From Corylus avellana (Eukaryota; Streptophyta; Magnoliopsida; Fagales; Betulaceae), in assembly GCF_901000735.1 (NCBI RefSeq), contig NC_081551.1, positions 18,256,545 to 18,320,544 on the forward strand: 64,000 bases of DNA, given 5' to 3'. Below are positions 47,101-59,797 of the stretch, piece after piece; within the stretch, counting starts at the first letter, position 1, and each line of letters opens with the position of its first letter. A program made the position numbers and the translations under genes. The notes below the pieces were generated by a model. It was not told where the DNA came from, made no database searches, and worked only from the letters and a program-made list of their open reading frames with translations.

Positions 47101-50100
47101 ACTGACATCTGTAAAATGTCAATTATCTAAATGTTTTCTCACTTTTTTTCCTTTTAAAGCAAAAAACAATTGCTGCTTACTTATTTCTCTTTACATAACT
47201 AATTGGATCTGAATCCAACATTTTTTTTCCTTATTGATTTCGTTTCTAAGTTAACCCCATTAGTGTTTCTACTCAAACACCTCTGCATCTTCATCTCAAC
47301 TACACCAATCTTATTAGAACATCATTCAATTCTAAGACCTGAAAAGGTTTCATAAGATTACCAAGGTCATTGAGCACCTCGTGGCTGTCATAATAGATCC
47401 GAACACTTGCCCCAGATCATAATTGTTTTAGTGAATAACTAAAGAAAATAGAAATCGCATTTGCCAACATATAGCTCCACCAATCTAAATAGAATGGAAG
47501 ACTTACAAATAAATAAATGAAATGGAAGAGTACTAGTCCCCCAAAGTTTTCCACCACTAGTTGCTTGAGTTGAATACAATATAACAACCTGAAAGGTATA
47601 CGGCATTATTTCACCCATGTAATCCCCTGACCCAACACTAGCTCTATGCCTCTATTGGCGAAATACAGCCTAAATCTCTCCTTCCTAAGGACACTTGAGC
47701 ATGAAAGTTAGGGATAGTGCTCAAATAATTACAATATCAAACAATACAGCCTCTCATAAAGGGAGGTTCCCAGATAATTACGACATTGAATTAGCCAATA
47801 ATACAATTGTATTTGTCTGGCATTTCACTTTGCTCTGAGACAAGTTAAAACTCTTAAGGAACACAAATGCAGGAATAATTTATCAGCCATGTAGATAACC
47901 TAGTAAAATCGCCAAACCCATCATGACGCCAGAGAAACCACTGATCCTAACTCACCCATCGGTAACTAGTTCAAAGCTCAGCATTGAAATCATAAAAAGG
48001 TAACAAACAAAATTAAATCAACCTGGTTGACCCTGGTAAACAATTATTTCCTAAATTCAATGTAACTTCTGCTTGTTAATAGATTGTTGCAGATTGAATA
48101 CCTTTTATAAGAAAAAAAATGCAAACCTTTCCATTAAAAAAAAAAATAAAAATAAATAAAAAGAAGGATCAAATGATCCAATTTGAAACCAAATTCTTAT
48201 TACATTCAATAGTCCTATCTACATGGAGAGTAGCATTGAATAGTTTGCCTATTTCTAATTTTTCTGAGTTTTGAAAATTTTGTTCTTCTTTTTCTATACT
48301 TTAAATTTTCTCTTGTATACTAGGGTTGTGCCCTAGGAACTTTTAATGAATTTACATTACTTATAAAAATAAATAAAAAACCTTGAAACGGGAAAAAAAA
48401 TCTCAGATCATTTTATTTGGTGAAATGGAACAGAATGATAAAATATATAATTTTGGATCATTTTGAACTAAAAAGCATCATAAACAAAACCAGATCTTAA
48501 AAAAACCCAAAGTAACAAAAAAAAGTGAAGTTTTTACAGAAAATTTAGGGTTTACCTGATCAACAATAGGTCCTTTCTCACTATGAGAAGATGAGGGGAA
48601 AAATGAAACTACAGGAGCATTAGGCTGCAGTAGAGGCTCATGGAGGAGCAGCCCGAGTTGATATTCAAGACTGATAGGGTTTAAAACGGGCTCCCTATAC
48701 TTATATATGGTATCTTAAACTACAACATTAAAATCGGCCCATGTTTTTGTCCGACCACATCCTGGATCAACTAAAATTGAAATTCAATTTGGTGGTTAAT
48801 GGATCTAATTAGAAACTGTTGACCGAATCCATAAGCAGCAATGGGTCAGACCAAAGACTGCTCTATCACCAGGCCTACTCCTCAATGCAATGGCCTAAAC
48901 TCATTTATGACAGCATGCCATCTGTCTATGCCATTCTATGGCCATAATCCATTTAACAGAAAATTTGGGGTATAGATAGACACTCCTTTCACGTACTACC
49001 ACTTAAAGAAATCAAATAATTTACCACTTAATATGGATGGTCTAGCTAACTATCCTTCCATATTTGGCAGTCCCTTAAGTTCAATAGTCAGGCATTATAC
49101 AAAACAAGAAGTGCAAATTTCAGAGGAGTTTTAAAGTTCTGATTTGGCTTCTTTTTTTCCTTTGGAAAATTGAAGACACTTTCTAGATGTGCAAAAGCAT
49201 CAATTAATATTATTTTGGATATGATAGAAAAGAAACATAACTGAAATCTTGATTAATACTATTATTTAGAAAGAGAATACATTAATTGATTATAAAACAT
49301 GACCAATTGTCAACAAATGGAAAGAAAATACCATAGCAGAGATGGGTTGGAGTTGTTAAAAAACAACCAAATTGCATACTCAAAGTAGAAAATTGTCACA
49401 TAACTTCATGGCCTCTACTGTGGACATTTCAGAATAATATATACAAGATGCCATCAAATTAAAAACTATCAAGACAAATGTTCCACAATGTAAACATTTC
49501 CCCACTAATAGACAGATATGCCACAATACCAATGAGTCACAAGTGTTTCTCCTAATTAGAGAAATAAGAGTCACTATAAAGTCCCAATTCCCTAATCCCT
49601 AAGCCAACCAGAACTGCTCAAACTTTGTTGATTGTGCATCACACATTCCAAGGAAACAACAATATGAGATTCTAAATAAAAATGATGTTGCAAGCACAAA
49701 TTTCCATTTAACATAAGAAATGTTTCAGCATTTATACAAGGCAACCCAATAACAATAATGTTTGTAAGCATAACAGTTTGCACATGCCATGATGAAGAGA
49801 AACAAAAGTACTTTACTACTAACTAGGACAAATAACTACAGCAACTTAATAAGCAGAATATTTCATTAGCAGAAGCCCAGCACAATAACACACACATCAG
49901 CCAAAATTGATACAATTACAAGGAAAAAAAAATTCTTTTCCCAAGGTCCGAAGCCAATACTTCAAATAATAGCACACCATTAAGTAGAGTACCCCAGTGT
50001 CATAAAACACCATTAATGATGACCACCCTCTTTTGTATTTTCTACTGCTAGCCACCTGTTATACCAAGAATTAAAAAGGCAACATAAAGACAGTAAAAAG

Positions 50101-50174
50101 CTGCACCTAAAGAGAAAAACACATGGATGCATCAACACTGTACCTTTAGCAAGGAATTTATCTTCTAAGTCCAT
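44115..50174 (-). CDS. VIL1: VIN3-like protein (VIL1/VRN5 type), PHD-FNIII-VID
   Basis: Coding exons 50174-50144, 46851-46221, 45714-45404 and 45310-44115 join in frame to 722 aa. The start [15 protein letters not shown] is chosen over an in-frame ATG six bases upstream (50180). A basic Ser-rich region ([20 protein letters not shown]) precedes a Cys-rich atypical PHD finger at about residues 129-216 ([44 protein letters not shown]). A fibronectin type III domain follows at about 325-420 ([26 protein letters not shown]), and a C-terminal VID domain ([19 protein letters not shown]) ends in [11 protein letters not shown]-family proteins join PRC2 and promote H3K27me3 silencing, including FLC-type genes in vernalisation. 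The first coding intron is 3.3 kb and carries LINE tails. The first coding exon is only 31 nt. Confidence 0.95.
46940..47055 (-). mobile_element. 5'-truncated LINE 3' end with perfect 18-bp target-site duplication
   Basis: On the minus strand the insert reads TACTTCCCGTGTATATGGGT, then TGTGCCCCTCTGCAC, then A/T-rich tails ending TTACTTATAAAAAAAAGAA, the usual style of plant L1-type 3' ends. GAAGAAAATACAAACTCT lies on both sides (46922-46939 and 47056-47073), identical over 18 bp. It is in the first coding intron of the VIN3-like gene, in the same orientation as that gene. Confidence 0.8.
48215..48382 (+). mobile_element. LINE 3'-end fragment
   Basis: CTTGTATACTAGGGTTGTGC, then TTACATTACTTATAAAAATA and an A-rich tail, resemble a LINE 3' terminus on the plus strand, in the same intron as the fragment above but opposite in orientation. 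The 5' limit is approximate and no target duplication was identified. Confidence 0.5.
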
Positions 50175-51237
50175 TTTCATAAGCCACAGACAATAGCTGA
50201 AGCAGCGCTCCCTCTGACAATAAGGATCAAAAACCTTGAGCATATTTATACAATAGGGAAAGTGTGAAAAAAAAAATCCATTCTAGCTAGAAATTTCTAC
50301 TAGTATGGCTACTTCTCAACTTGGTTGCTGAAGAAGGTACGAAAAAGGGAAATATTAAATTAGAAATCTAAAACTATGCATTGCTAAGTTTGGATATTGA
50401 ATCTTAATTTTTTAGCTGAATGCAAAACCATAATTTCCATTCACATCGAGTTGTCTTAGCTCCCTTAACTATTTGGCTTAGCTGAATTCAATTTTTATGA
50501 AAATAAAAAATTCATGGGAGTCAAAGATCTATTCTGGCTATGTCCTCCATTTTCTCATGAAAATAAATCAAACAAGAGATGTTTTGGCTTTCCTCGCCCC
50601 AATGCAGATCATGAAGAATTACAACGCAAGGCTACAAACATTAGTATTTGAAACTTTACAACAACAAAATAATCAGCATCAACAACAAGAATAAGAAAAA
50701 GAAGAAAAAACTACTTTTTGCTTTATAAGAAGGTCACGCACTCCCATGCAACTTGAACGCAGCCGAAATGAAAGACCTTTCCACCATATTCTTAAGCAGA
50801 ATTGGAATCCAAAAGCATGCTTACTTTGATTCCTCAAAACACTTGCAAGCGAAAACACTTTCGAAAAACAAAAGCAAAAGAAAACATTCAGAACTGAAAC
50901 AAATTCATCGCAATGGAACCGAAAGCAGCATAAACGAGGAGCAACTTAGCGTCTTTAACAGTCTTCCGCATATACATTGTGTGAATTAATGGCAAGATAA
51001 ACCAAAAACGTTCTGTGAAAACAAAATAATCTAAACACGAGAATTTAAGCGGAGAGAATGATATAAACTTACGAAATTTAAGAGTAAATGGGAATATAAT
51101 TTCACAAACCAAAGCATAATGAAAATAAAATACATAATCGAGAAAAAAATAACGGATCTGGGCGCAGGAGGAGTCCAAAAATCACGAAAATTGTTTCGTA
51201 AAACATCGAAAACAAAAACGAATCCGGAAACAAGTAC

Positions 51238-51370
51238 CTGCGAAGAATGGGAGCGAATCTAGGGTTTCGATACGCCAAAGCCAAAGAATTCGCTGTGAGA
51301 GAGCATGAATCCAAAAGACACAGAGAAGAGAGAAAGTTCTTCGTTTTTGTTAGTTGGCTTGTGAGAGAAA
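51238..51370 (-). promoter_or_regulatory. Probable 5' UTR exon of the VIN3-like gene
   Basis: On the minus strand a CT-rich leader (CTCTCTCTATTTTCTCTCAC) leads to AAACCCTAGATTCGC and a donor TTCGCAG|GTACTTG at 51238. There is no coding frame. Spliced to the exon near 50.2 kb, it would supply the 5' UTR; the upstream 51400-51600 would hold the promoter. Inferred from position and donor quality only. Confidence 0.5.
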
Positions 51371-53163
51371 ATAGAGAGAGAAAGGTGCTTGTACGAGTTG
51401 CTCACGTTTAATGGGGGGGGGATAAATCACGCGCGTACGGGGAGCGTTCAGGAAGCTGGATTAGTTTGAAAGCAGCGTTGGTTCTGCGGAGTGGAAAAAA
51501 TACATGAAGCACGGCCCCGTTTTGTGATTGGGTAGTGTCGCCCAACGCACTTTAATGGCGCGTGAGAGCGACATTATCCTTATATGTTAAATAAAATACG
51601 CAAAATATTTTTTATTATTATTTAGTTCACCAGGGTTTGTTGGAAACGAATAATGTAATCAAGTCCATGTAATTGGCAATTTTAGTGCATGCGGATTCGT
51701 GTAATGATGATCCGATCTGGACCGTCAGATCCAACGCCTCCCAAAACCTCAATTTGGATTAATTCCTTAAACTTAACTTAAAGTTAAGGATCGATTTAAT
51801 TAGAAAAAAACAAAATTAATTAAATTAATTAATAATTAGTGTCATGGGTTTCATGCCAAAGGAATCAAAGTCTGAGGAAGTGGTCGTGGAGAATCTATAA
51901 AGTATTGGAAAGAAATCAAGAATCAGTCAGCCAAAGATGCATGTCAAACAAACATGGGTTGGTTTGTTTTGATTTGGTTTGGTTTGGTTTGGTTTCGTAC
52001 TTTTTCTTTTTTTTTTGGTTTTTTTTTTTTTTTTTTGGGTGACACTTTATGGTGCTTTAGTTGGACAACCAATTGCACTTTGTGTAACTTCATAAACCGT
52101 CCTTGAAGGCTTATTGGTGGGTGTGTACGTGAATTGACAAGTCTCGGGGTCAGGAAATTATGGGCTGCTGGATCTGCTGTCCTTTGCATGACTTGGGAGG
52201 TGCTGGTTCCACCACCGAGCCAACAAGTTTATGCCTTGTGCCAATGTGTAATACACGAGTTCTGGGCATTACACCAAAAACTCCCATTTTTCTTTTTTCT
52301 TTTCATTATAATGCAAAAGATGTTGGCTGAGAGTGAGAGTTTAGGATCCTCTCTGTCACAAGGAAAAAAAAAAAAAAAAGGTATGTTTAATTTTTTTTAT
52401 TTTTTTTAATATTTTATATACATTTAACGGTGTTTATACTAATATTGTCAATTTTTAACACAAACAAATTCGATACGAATTCAATACAAAATTAATAAAT
52501 TATGGTTAACGAGTTGAGTTAGTGTTACAGGCTTAATTGCTCAAGCACCCTAACCGATAATTAAAGAGTTTTCGAAGAACCCTAATGCCTACCAAATTAA
52601 CTCAAGGCCGAATAATATTAATTTTTGCTTAATTTTATTAATAAACTTTGTATTTTTAGATGGAGAATTACAAAACATAATAGATATAAAAGACTAATGG
52701 AAATAAACTACTTCAAATGATATCGTATCTCTAGTATAAAGTTATCAATAAAGATAAGTTATTATCTCTAAGGTATTTTAATCCTAAAATATCTCTACTA
52801 TTAAACTCGTAACAGGTAGGGTTAAGGTTTTATACTCGTATCTCAACACAATCTAGATCCAATACACAAACTTGAATTGTCACTCCTAAAATCTTGTGTT
52901 ATCGTATCTTTTTAAAATCTTATAAAATGTGTTATCTTGTAAACCATTAGGCAAACAAAACAAAATAAAATTAAAGATAAAATGGCTCACCATTTGACCA
53001 TTCCGATTATGCAGGCCACATACTAACCAGCTACAACGAAAGGACGTATGTGAATTAAGAAAGGCCCAGAAGTGCACTCTTTTGGCCATATTATAGAAAT
53101 ATTATACACATGCTTCAGGGTTGACGGTGTTGATGGGTTCACAAGATACAATATTATATTATA

Positions 53164-53344
53164 AAAAATGCTAAGAAATTATAAGTTCTCCATAGTTGAC
53201 CCATATCATCATATAAATTAATTAGCCATTAGATTTGTAGCCTCTACATAAGTCAACAATAGACCTTACAAATCTAATGATTAATTTATTAAATTTATAA
53301 AAAATATATATATGGGCCAATTAAATATGACCCCAACATTTCTC
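53164..53344. mobile_element. MITE-like inverted repeat
   Basis: AAATGCTAAGAAATTATAAG ... TTAGCCATTAGATTTGTAG pairs with an arm whose reverse complement is AAATGTTGGGGTC ... TAATCATTAGATTTGTAAG. The core is shared with the element at 13625-13820. Confidence 0.5.
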
Positions 53345-53386
53345 TTATATTATAAAAGTAGATTGAGATCTCTTAGAATTTTCTTT

Positions 53387-53668
53387 TAAATTTGAGATTT
53401 TTAAATTCATAAATCTCAGTCGTCCATCTCATCTAAGCGTCTAAAATAAACTATGTTTCAACATTTAATAAAAAATGGCTTATTAAATTGAATTAGGATT
53501 CTCTTCATTTCAAATAAACTGAATAATATCCAGTCGGTTATAGTAAAAAGACAAAAATATCCCTCCACTATAACTGATTTCTCATTAAATGCTGAAACAT
53601 GACTTATTTTAGACGCTTAAATAAGATGAACGTATGATATTTATGGATTTGAAAATCTCTCAATTTAA
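53387..53668. mobile_element. MITE-like element, ~280 bp, ~85-bp TIRs
   Basis: The left arm TTAAATTTGAGATTTTTAAA ... AAGCGTCTAAAATAAAC ... CAACATTTAATAAAAAATGG pairs with the right arm, whose reverse complement is TTAAATTGAGAGATTTTCAA ... AAGCGTCTAAAATAAGTC ... CAGCATTTAATGAGAAAT. The TTTAAATTTGAGAT start is also found in the element at 2060-2436. Confidence 0.6.
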
Positions 53669-54517
53669 CCTTTTTTTTCTTTTTTTTCTTTTTTCTATAG
53701 TATAGGGACATTATAAAGAGAGACTGATCGACTGCACATGCTAACTGGCTACCATGGCCTCCAAGGGACGTACTTTGAGAATGGGAGTGCTTATATTGGC
53801 CACATTCAAATGACCCTAGCAGTGCACGCTTTTGGGCCACTATGGAAAACATCGAGTAGTCTATCAACATCACGTAAAATCTTAAGATATTTCGTAAGAG
53901 TGATTAACGTTATACTTCACACTTACTTATCATACACTCTAACGCGTTTTAAGCAATTTACACTTTTATTTTGTTACAAAGTTAACATTATAAATAACTT
54001 AAAATATGTCATATTAGTTCATATAGTAAATTTACAAGAATTAAACGGGAAAGGATCAATATCATGCATGTCTCAAGTGGTAAACATTTCGGAGCTAGAT
54101 GAAAGGTGGAAAATGATCATCTTCATTTCATTCGAAATTCAAAGGATTTACAGAGTTAAGACTTGAAGAAATTTGTGGGTTTAATTCATCTCTTAAAATC
54201 GATTCTACAAAAAAGGGTTGCACATTCTTTATAAAGATGTCCAATGTCTTGTCTACAGGCAATATGAGATTTCTCAACATCCTCCCTCACGTGCAAGCCG
54301 GTATTTTTTCTGATCTTTGTAACGGGATAAATAGTGCGGGTCCTATTCGTCCTGTGGCAAAGATGAAGAAATTTGTGGGCCTAATTCATCTCATAAAACT
54401 GGTTCTACAAGAAAGGGTTATTCATTTTTTATAAACATTCTTAAAATCTTGTCCACATGCAATATAAAATTATTTCTCAATAAGAATGTGAGGTAGCAGC
54501 TTTATGATTTTGATCAG

Positions 54518-55168
54518 AGCAGCTAATAAGACTGAGCAATGTAGGGCAAAAAATGGGTATCTTACAATCTTTGACATGTGAACGTCTAAGTCTGAGCGAA
54601 AAGTTGCAAATACAAACAATGGCCACAACTTTTTTTCTCACAGCAGCACACGGAAAGACAAATATAGAAAAGCTTTCACAGGTGAGAACATCTATATATT
54701 GATATTTATGAGTTCAATATTATTCTGACTTTTCTTCATGGTTTGCCGACGCGGCCTGTGATATTTTTTAATTGACATAGAAAATTCAACCGCTTCAATG
54801 ATTTCTGCATTGACTTTTCAGGATAGCATTGAAGAGAAACACAAACCAACAATGATCAAGTAAGGCCACTTGTCTCAAATTTAATCGTTTATTGTTAAGA
54901 CTAAACCATGTTGAAGTTTTAGGCTACATTTAAATGTTTTGGTCTCATGCACTTCTCTTTTTCTTACAATTACAAAAGAAAAATAAAAAGAAAAAAAATT
55001 CTCTTTCTTCTATGGATGAAAGTAGATGAGAGCAAAATTAAAGAGGGATCCTTCCCACCATCAAGTGATAGATCGAGAAGAGGAAGAAGATCACTAGGAA
55101 TGCTTCCAAAGAATAAGGAAGAAACTGTTACAAGAGTAGAATTCTACACCAGAAAGACTATTTGCTAG
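54518..55168 (+). CDS. 3'-terminal exons of an unrecognised gene (partial)
   Basis: Three segments keep one frame: 54518-54681, 54822-54859 and 55033-55168, for 111 residues plus TAG. The peptide includes LIRLSNVGQKMG, CERLSLSEKLQIQ, DSIEEKHKPTM, then the basic SSDRSRRGRRSLGML and the end VTRVEFYTRKTIC. The first segment is helix-prone and polar; the tail is basic. I do not recognise the family. Support: acceptor GATCAG at 54517, donor CAG|GTGAGA, acceptor TTTTCAG and donor AA|GTAAGG, all in phase. The last acceptor (GATGAGAG|CAAAA) is weaker, and two nearer AGs would break the frame. Upstream exons are not visible. The last two exons recur at 61876-62222. Confidence 0.4.
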
Positions 55169-57210
55169 CATGTATAGTATGAAGTTTTTAAAGTATTTGA
55201 AGTTATATTGTCTCTATCTTATTCTAGAGTACAGTAGTTTAATAAATATATTAGAGTAATAGTAGTTTAATTACTTAAAGAGGCTTAGCTAGTTTCAATT
55301 GTTATATAATAGCGAGCAGTTTCCTTTGTATTTTTATCTTTCCATTGTATCCTTATTTAAGAACCTTTAATCAATAAAGAAGGAAGCATAAAATTAATCG
55401 AAAACCTTGTGTTTGAAAAAGGGTTTTAGGTTTTTTTAAAATTTAAAAGGTCTAGATTCCCTCAGAATTTAAGGTATAAATTCCTTCTGAACCTAAATTA
55501 TATTCCCGTTACGTATTATGTGTTTGCAAAAATCATTCACGTAACAAAAACTGTTGGAAAAATAATTGGATGATACAAAAATTCTTGTTGACACTAAATA
55601 AAATTAATTCAAACAATTAACAATAAGATAAATAGAATACAATAAATAAAATTAAAGCAAGAAAAAATCTCACAAAGCTATAGAATCACGTAAAAGCGTT
55701 GTCTTTAAAGGTTGATTTCGTGCCTCCCGGACTGTATAACTCGGTGCGATCGAATCTCTTGACACGCAACCTCTCAGAATTAGACTATAGCTTCTACCTT
55801 CGTTAAGGACGCACTTTCAAGTAATGAAGATCAAATGAACAACCCTTTGATTGGAAGATTAAGCACAAAGATGATGAAGAATAGAGCACAAAAACTCTCT
55901 TTAGAAATAAGGAGCAATTTTAAAGCAAGTTGAAAAACTCACTAAAATATACCAAACTTTGGTAAAATGAAAAATCCCACTAGCTAGTAATGTACAAGAG
56001 TTTTGAATGATATGTGAGTACATCTAAGTCTTCTCCTCTTTTATAGAAATGGTATGATACTTTTTCATTTAAAACCCATGACCATGTCTTAAAGAAAAAC
56101 TCAAAGAAAATGTATGGAAAATTGCTGCCTCAATGTCAAACGGTCATCAACGTATCGAAATCATATTAAAGCCAAATGGTCAACAACGGATGACTTAAAT
56201 ACTAACGGTAAAAAAAAAATTAAGTAAAACATTTTAATCTCCAACAGTCAACCTTTTAAAAACAATTAATGGCTTATTCAAAGTTTAATGACCAAATAAC
56301 TGAAAAATAATGTTTGTAACATATATAATCTAACAAAAACCACATATTTGGCACTTTAACTGCTGACCAGCTTGAGCATATAGCTGCCATGGAAGAGATA
56401 GAGATCATTTCTAATAGCAACGTCGAAATTGATCTTGAAGGACAAGACCAAAGTTTGATGTTTATTATTTTTTTCTAATAAAATAAAGAAAGGGTTCCAA
56501 AGTTTGATGTTGCTAAGGAAGAAATGTTTTTTCTGTAAATCTTGCTGGTTTTAGGTCATGTAACATGTACGCCAAATATGATTTTGGAGTTTCTTGTTGT
56601 TAAGCCACCCGCAACCTAAAAATAAGAGAGTTCCAAGGCAACTTATTTCAAACAAATGAATCTCACATAAAATTTTAAATGAACAGAGTTGCTCATGAAC
56701 AAATTTGGGCTTAGCTAGCTTGAATACGTTCAAGCCTAGAATTGATTCATTTATTAAATAAATAGAGCTTGAACAACAACTTAGGCTCGTTTTTTATATG
56801 ACCCGAACTCATATAAACTTGGCTTGGCTTGTATAATTTTTTTATTTATTTTTAATAATATTATTTTTAATTTTATATTGAGAACATGTTAAGTATTTAA
56901 AAAAAAAAAAAAATTCTCTTCATAATATATAACAAATGTGTAATTGTGAGTCTTGACATAGATATTTGTATTTGTATGTGTATGAGTGGGTTTATGTATA
57001 TGTAAATTTATGTGTGTGTTTGTGTAATGAATGCGTATATATACTACAAGATAAACATATAAATTAGCTTGACATAAACATTCGATTGTTTAAGATTCAA
57101 GTTAATTTATTTAATTACTAAAATAACAAATAGAGACCTGCTACTTCTCTACCTCATGTCCATTTTCCCATCCATCTTTTTTTTTTTAACAACATAAATT
57201 TTCTCCAACA
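54705..57210. repeat. Duplicated block B, copy 1 (ends at assembly gap)
   Basis: From TTTATGAGTTCAATATTATT onward this matches 61759-64000, which itself reaches the window edge (equivalent to 56969 here). Differences are SNPs, homopolymer lengths and small indels. The non-coding part from about 55200 to 57210 has no recognised gene. A short open frame near 56345-56455 (TADQLEHIAAMEEIEI) may be an exon relic. Confidence 0.93.
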
Positions 57211-57310
57211 NNNNNNNNNNNNNNNNNNNNNNNNNNNNNNNNNNNNNNNNNNNNNNNNNNNNNNNNNNNNNNNNNNNNNNNNNNNNNNNNNNNNNNNNNN
57301 NNNNNNNNNN
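57211..57310. other. Assembly gap (100 N)
   Basis: Exactly 100 unknown bases. The contig before it ends inside duplicated block B. Confidence 0.99.
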
Positions 57311-58062
57311 CTCAAAATAATGCCAAAGGAACAGCCTTATTAAGCATCAAATTTAACAGGTCAACTCACATAAAGCATGTCATCTTACTTGAAAATCACA
57401 TGGCTTCCCTCAAGAGTTATCATTTCAGAAAATCACATATTCGATGAAAGAAAATACAGTGCTAAACTACATCACAACTCTTGATCAATTTAAGAAAGGA
57501 AGGCTGGGAAACGAAAGCGTGAAATATAAACAAATGACAAAAATTGAGCTGCCATACAATACAATAATGGATTAATATTTACAACATTAATAAGGTTGCC
57601 GCATACATACACCTCACTTGAGACTCGAAACAAATTATCATATCACAATTACTCCAATTAGATGGCATCAATTGCTCTCTCATCTCTAAAACCAACAGTC
57701 CCTCACATCACAACATTATTTGCATATAATTGGACATGGAGAGAAAGAAAACTCTTAAGTCATCAAGTATGGAAAAGATCAATTACTTGTACCGACTCCA
57801 ATCCCTTCAACGTATAAAGCATTCTAAACCCTACAAACAACAACATCAACTCTGTATCAACCAGAGAAAGAGTAACATCCGAATGTAACAAACACATAGA
57901 CACACACACATATATACAAATGTACATATATAAACATCCAAATAACACACTCATGAATTCATTCATAAATATTCATATAGACATATTCATGCATACATAC
58001 ATTTACACACACATATTAGTACAATAAAATCAATGAAAACTCAAGAAAAAAAATTATAGTAC

Positions 58063-58403
58063 CTGCGCTGGCCACGGCAGCTATCTCTATACCTATCGCA
58101 GTGCATGTAATACTTTCCGAGCGCCACCTCTGAAACTTCACCTTCACCATCTTGCCCGTCACGTTCGACCTCTTCTTCCATTTCTTCTCCAAGCTCGTCT
58201 ATATAAGACACTTCGGCGCTGTCCTCCGGTGCTCCACCTAGAGTGTCCGATTCGCGGTGCCTTTCTCTGTCTTCCTCTCCTTTGCTATCTTCGTCGTCGT
58301 CGCTCGCTTCTCCTCTCCGCATTGTCCAGTGCAACACCGCGTCCTCCTCCGAAGCGCTCTCGTACTCTGCCTCTTCCATTCTGCCTTCTTCCACAACCGC
58401 CAT
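58063..58403 (-). CDS. MLN51/CASC3 (Barentsz)-like protein, first exon only
   Basis: The exon opens at ATG 58403 (MAVVEEGRMEEAEYESASEE) and ends at donor CGCAG|GTACT (58063) after 113 codons plus 2 nt. It encodes a very acidic region (MRRGEASDDDEDSKGEED, ELGEEMEEEVERDGQDGEG) ending in KYYMHCDRYRDSCRGQRR. This is the start of the Btz/SELOR region, which plant MLN51 homologues have as FYMHDDRFRD. MLN51 is a core exon-junction-complex subunit that binds eIF4A-III and RNA. The remaining exons should lie to the left but are not found in 57311-58062; the contig ends there. The identification rests on the acidic N-terminus and the YMHxDRxRD motif. Confidence 0.6.
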
Positions 58404-59797
58404 TGAACCTAATTCCAGGACTTCGTTCCAAAAACACAAACAAAAAAAATCCAACAAACGGTACAAACCCTAACTTCGTGACTCCATTTCTATGTTAAAA
58501 GCAAATTTGAAGACGCACATATACATGTTAGAGCAGAGTTTTAAAAACTCTGCGAGAGTTATTTTTTTGGTTTTCATTTTATTTCGTTCTTTCATTTTCT
58601 GCTACAGTGCACAGTGTACAGCCTGTACATGAACGAAGCGAAGTAGGCGAGAGTATCAGTCGGTTTTTTGTCTCTTGCTCACCGGAGAGAATGAAGGTCT
58701 GCGCCGTATACTGTAGACATGCACTTCGGACCCCCCTCCCTCTAGGCCTCTGTTTGTTATGTCGGTTTGGCACCAAAAGTAGCCGCCAGCTCAGCATCTG
58801 CGATGATACTCTGGGCCCATCAAAATCCGGATAAGGGACCCTCCATCCGGCTTTTTGCTGGGCTTTTACAGGTGGCGGTACACTATACTGTTTTGTGGAG
58901 TACGGGTTTGGGCTATGAGCTGGCCCGAAAATAATCCGTATAAAATATCAATTAATTACTCTAAAAAGTGGTGTCTCGTACTCTTTCAACTCTTTTTCCT
59001 TCTTCCTGGATCTCTCTCCTCTCTGGCAGCCACAAGTGGTGCAGGTGTCTTGCGGTGGCGGAGCTTGGAAGCTACAAGCGTCGTGCATGGCGGGCTAAGA
59101 TAAATTTTATCAAGTAATATTAGGGTTATATTTCTAATTCTAATTATATTTAGTTTTAATTAGGGAAATCATGTCACAAGACTCACAACCTACTCATGCT
59201 TTCACCTTTTTTTAACATTGAGACATCATGTTTTCTTTTTTTTCTTGACATGAGACATCATGTTTTAATGTGATGAAATCAAGACCCATGCTTTGAATAT
59301 CTGTGTAAATTAATCGAGATCTCCATCAGTTTTTTTTTTTTTTTTTTTTTTGTTCAAATAGATAACTTAAACGACATGAAAATACAATTATGCCCCTCAG
59401 TTTAATTTTTATTTTTTATTTTTAATTTAAAAATGTAGCTGTCAATTGGCATTGGTTGCTAGTACGGAGTACCCAATGGAACAGCACGTTACTATTCATA
59501 AAAATAATTAAAAATAAAATTAAAATTCTAAACCTTCATATTTTTTACATCAAATCAATAATTTTTTATTATTATTTAAATAAAAAAAATCACTACAAAC
59601 AATTTTTTTTTTTATACAAAACATTTTTACTTTTTTTTTTTTCCATATCAATTAATTTTTATTACAATTTCAAGTCACTAAACAGTAATTGTTCAATGCC
59701 AAACAGACCCGATGTGTCCCATCATGGTCGTGGCAAAGTCGTCACCCAACCACATATCCCAACCATGCCCTAGCCATAGTCATTGTTGGGTGACAAC
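58404..59797. other. Intergenic upstream of the MLN51-like exon
   Basis: 58404-58600 is probably the 5' UTR and promoter of the MLN51-like gene. Beyond that are AT-rich DNA with poly-T runs (59328-59352, 59590-59645) and, at about 59735-59797, a palindromic segment (GTCACCCAACCA / TTGTTGGGTGAC) that is the insertion target of the hAT element. No gene recognised. Confidence 0.45.

Larger units (their letters stand above)
51400..54517. other. Intergenic, repeats only
   Basis: It contains a TTTGG-type pentanucleotide run (about 51957-51996), poly-T tracts, two MITE-like elements listed separately, and a direct repeat of GAAATTTGTGGG ... TTAATTCATCTC (near 54170 and 54369). I recognise no gene. 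Exons upstream of the gene fragment at 54518 are expected here but were not found. Confidence 0.45.

Noticed and set aside
51957..51996. Interstitial telomere repeat
   Set aside because: The unit is TTTGG/GGTTT, not the plant telomere unit TTTAGGG.
53738..54166. 142-codon open frame upstream of the orphan gene end
   Set aside because: Composition and content look random, it overlaps MITE-like sequence, and it does not connect in frame with the exon at 54518.
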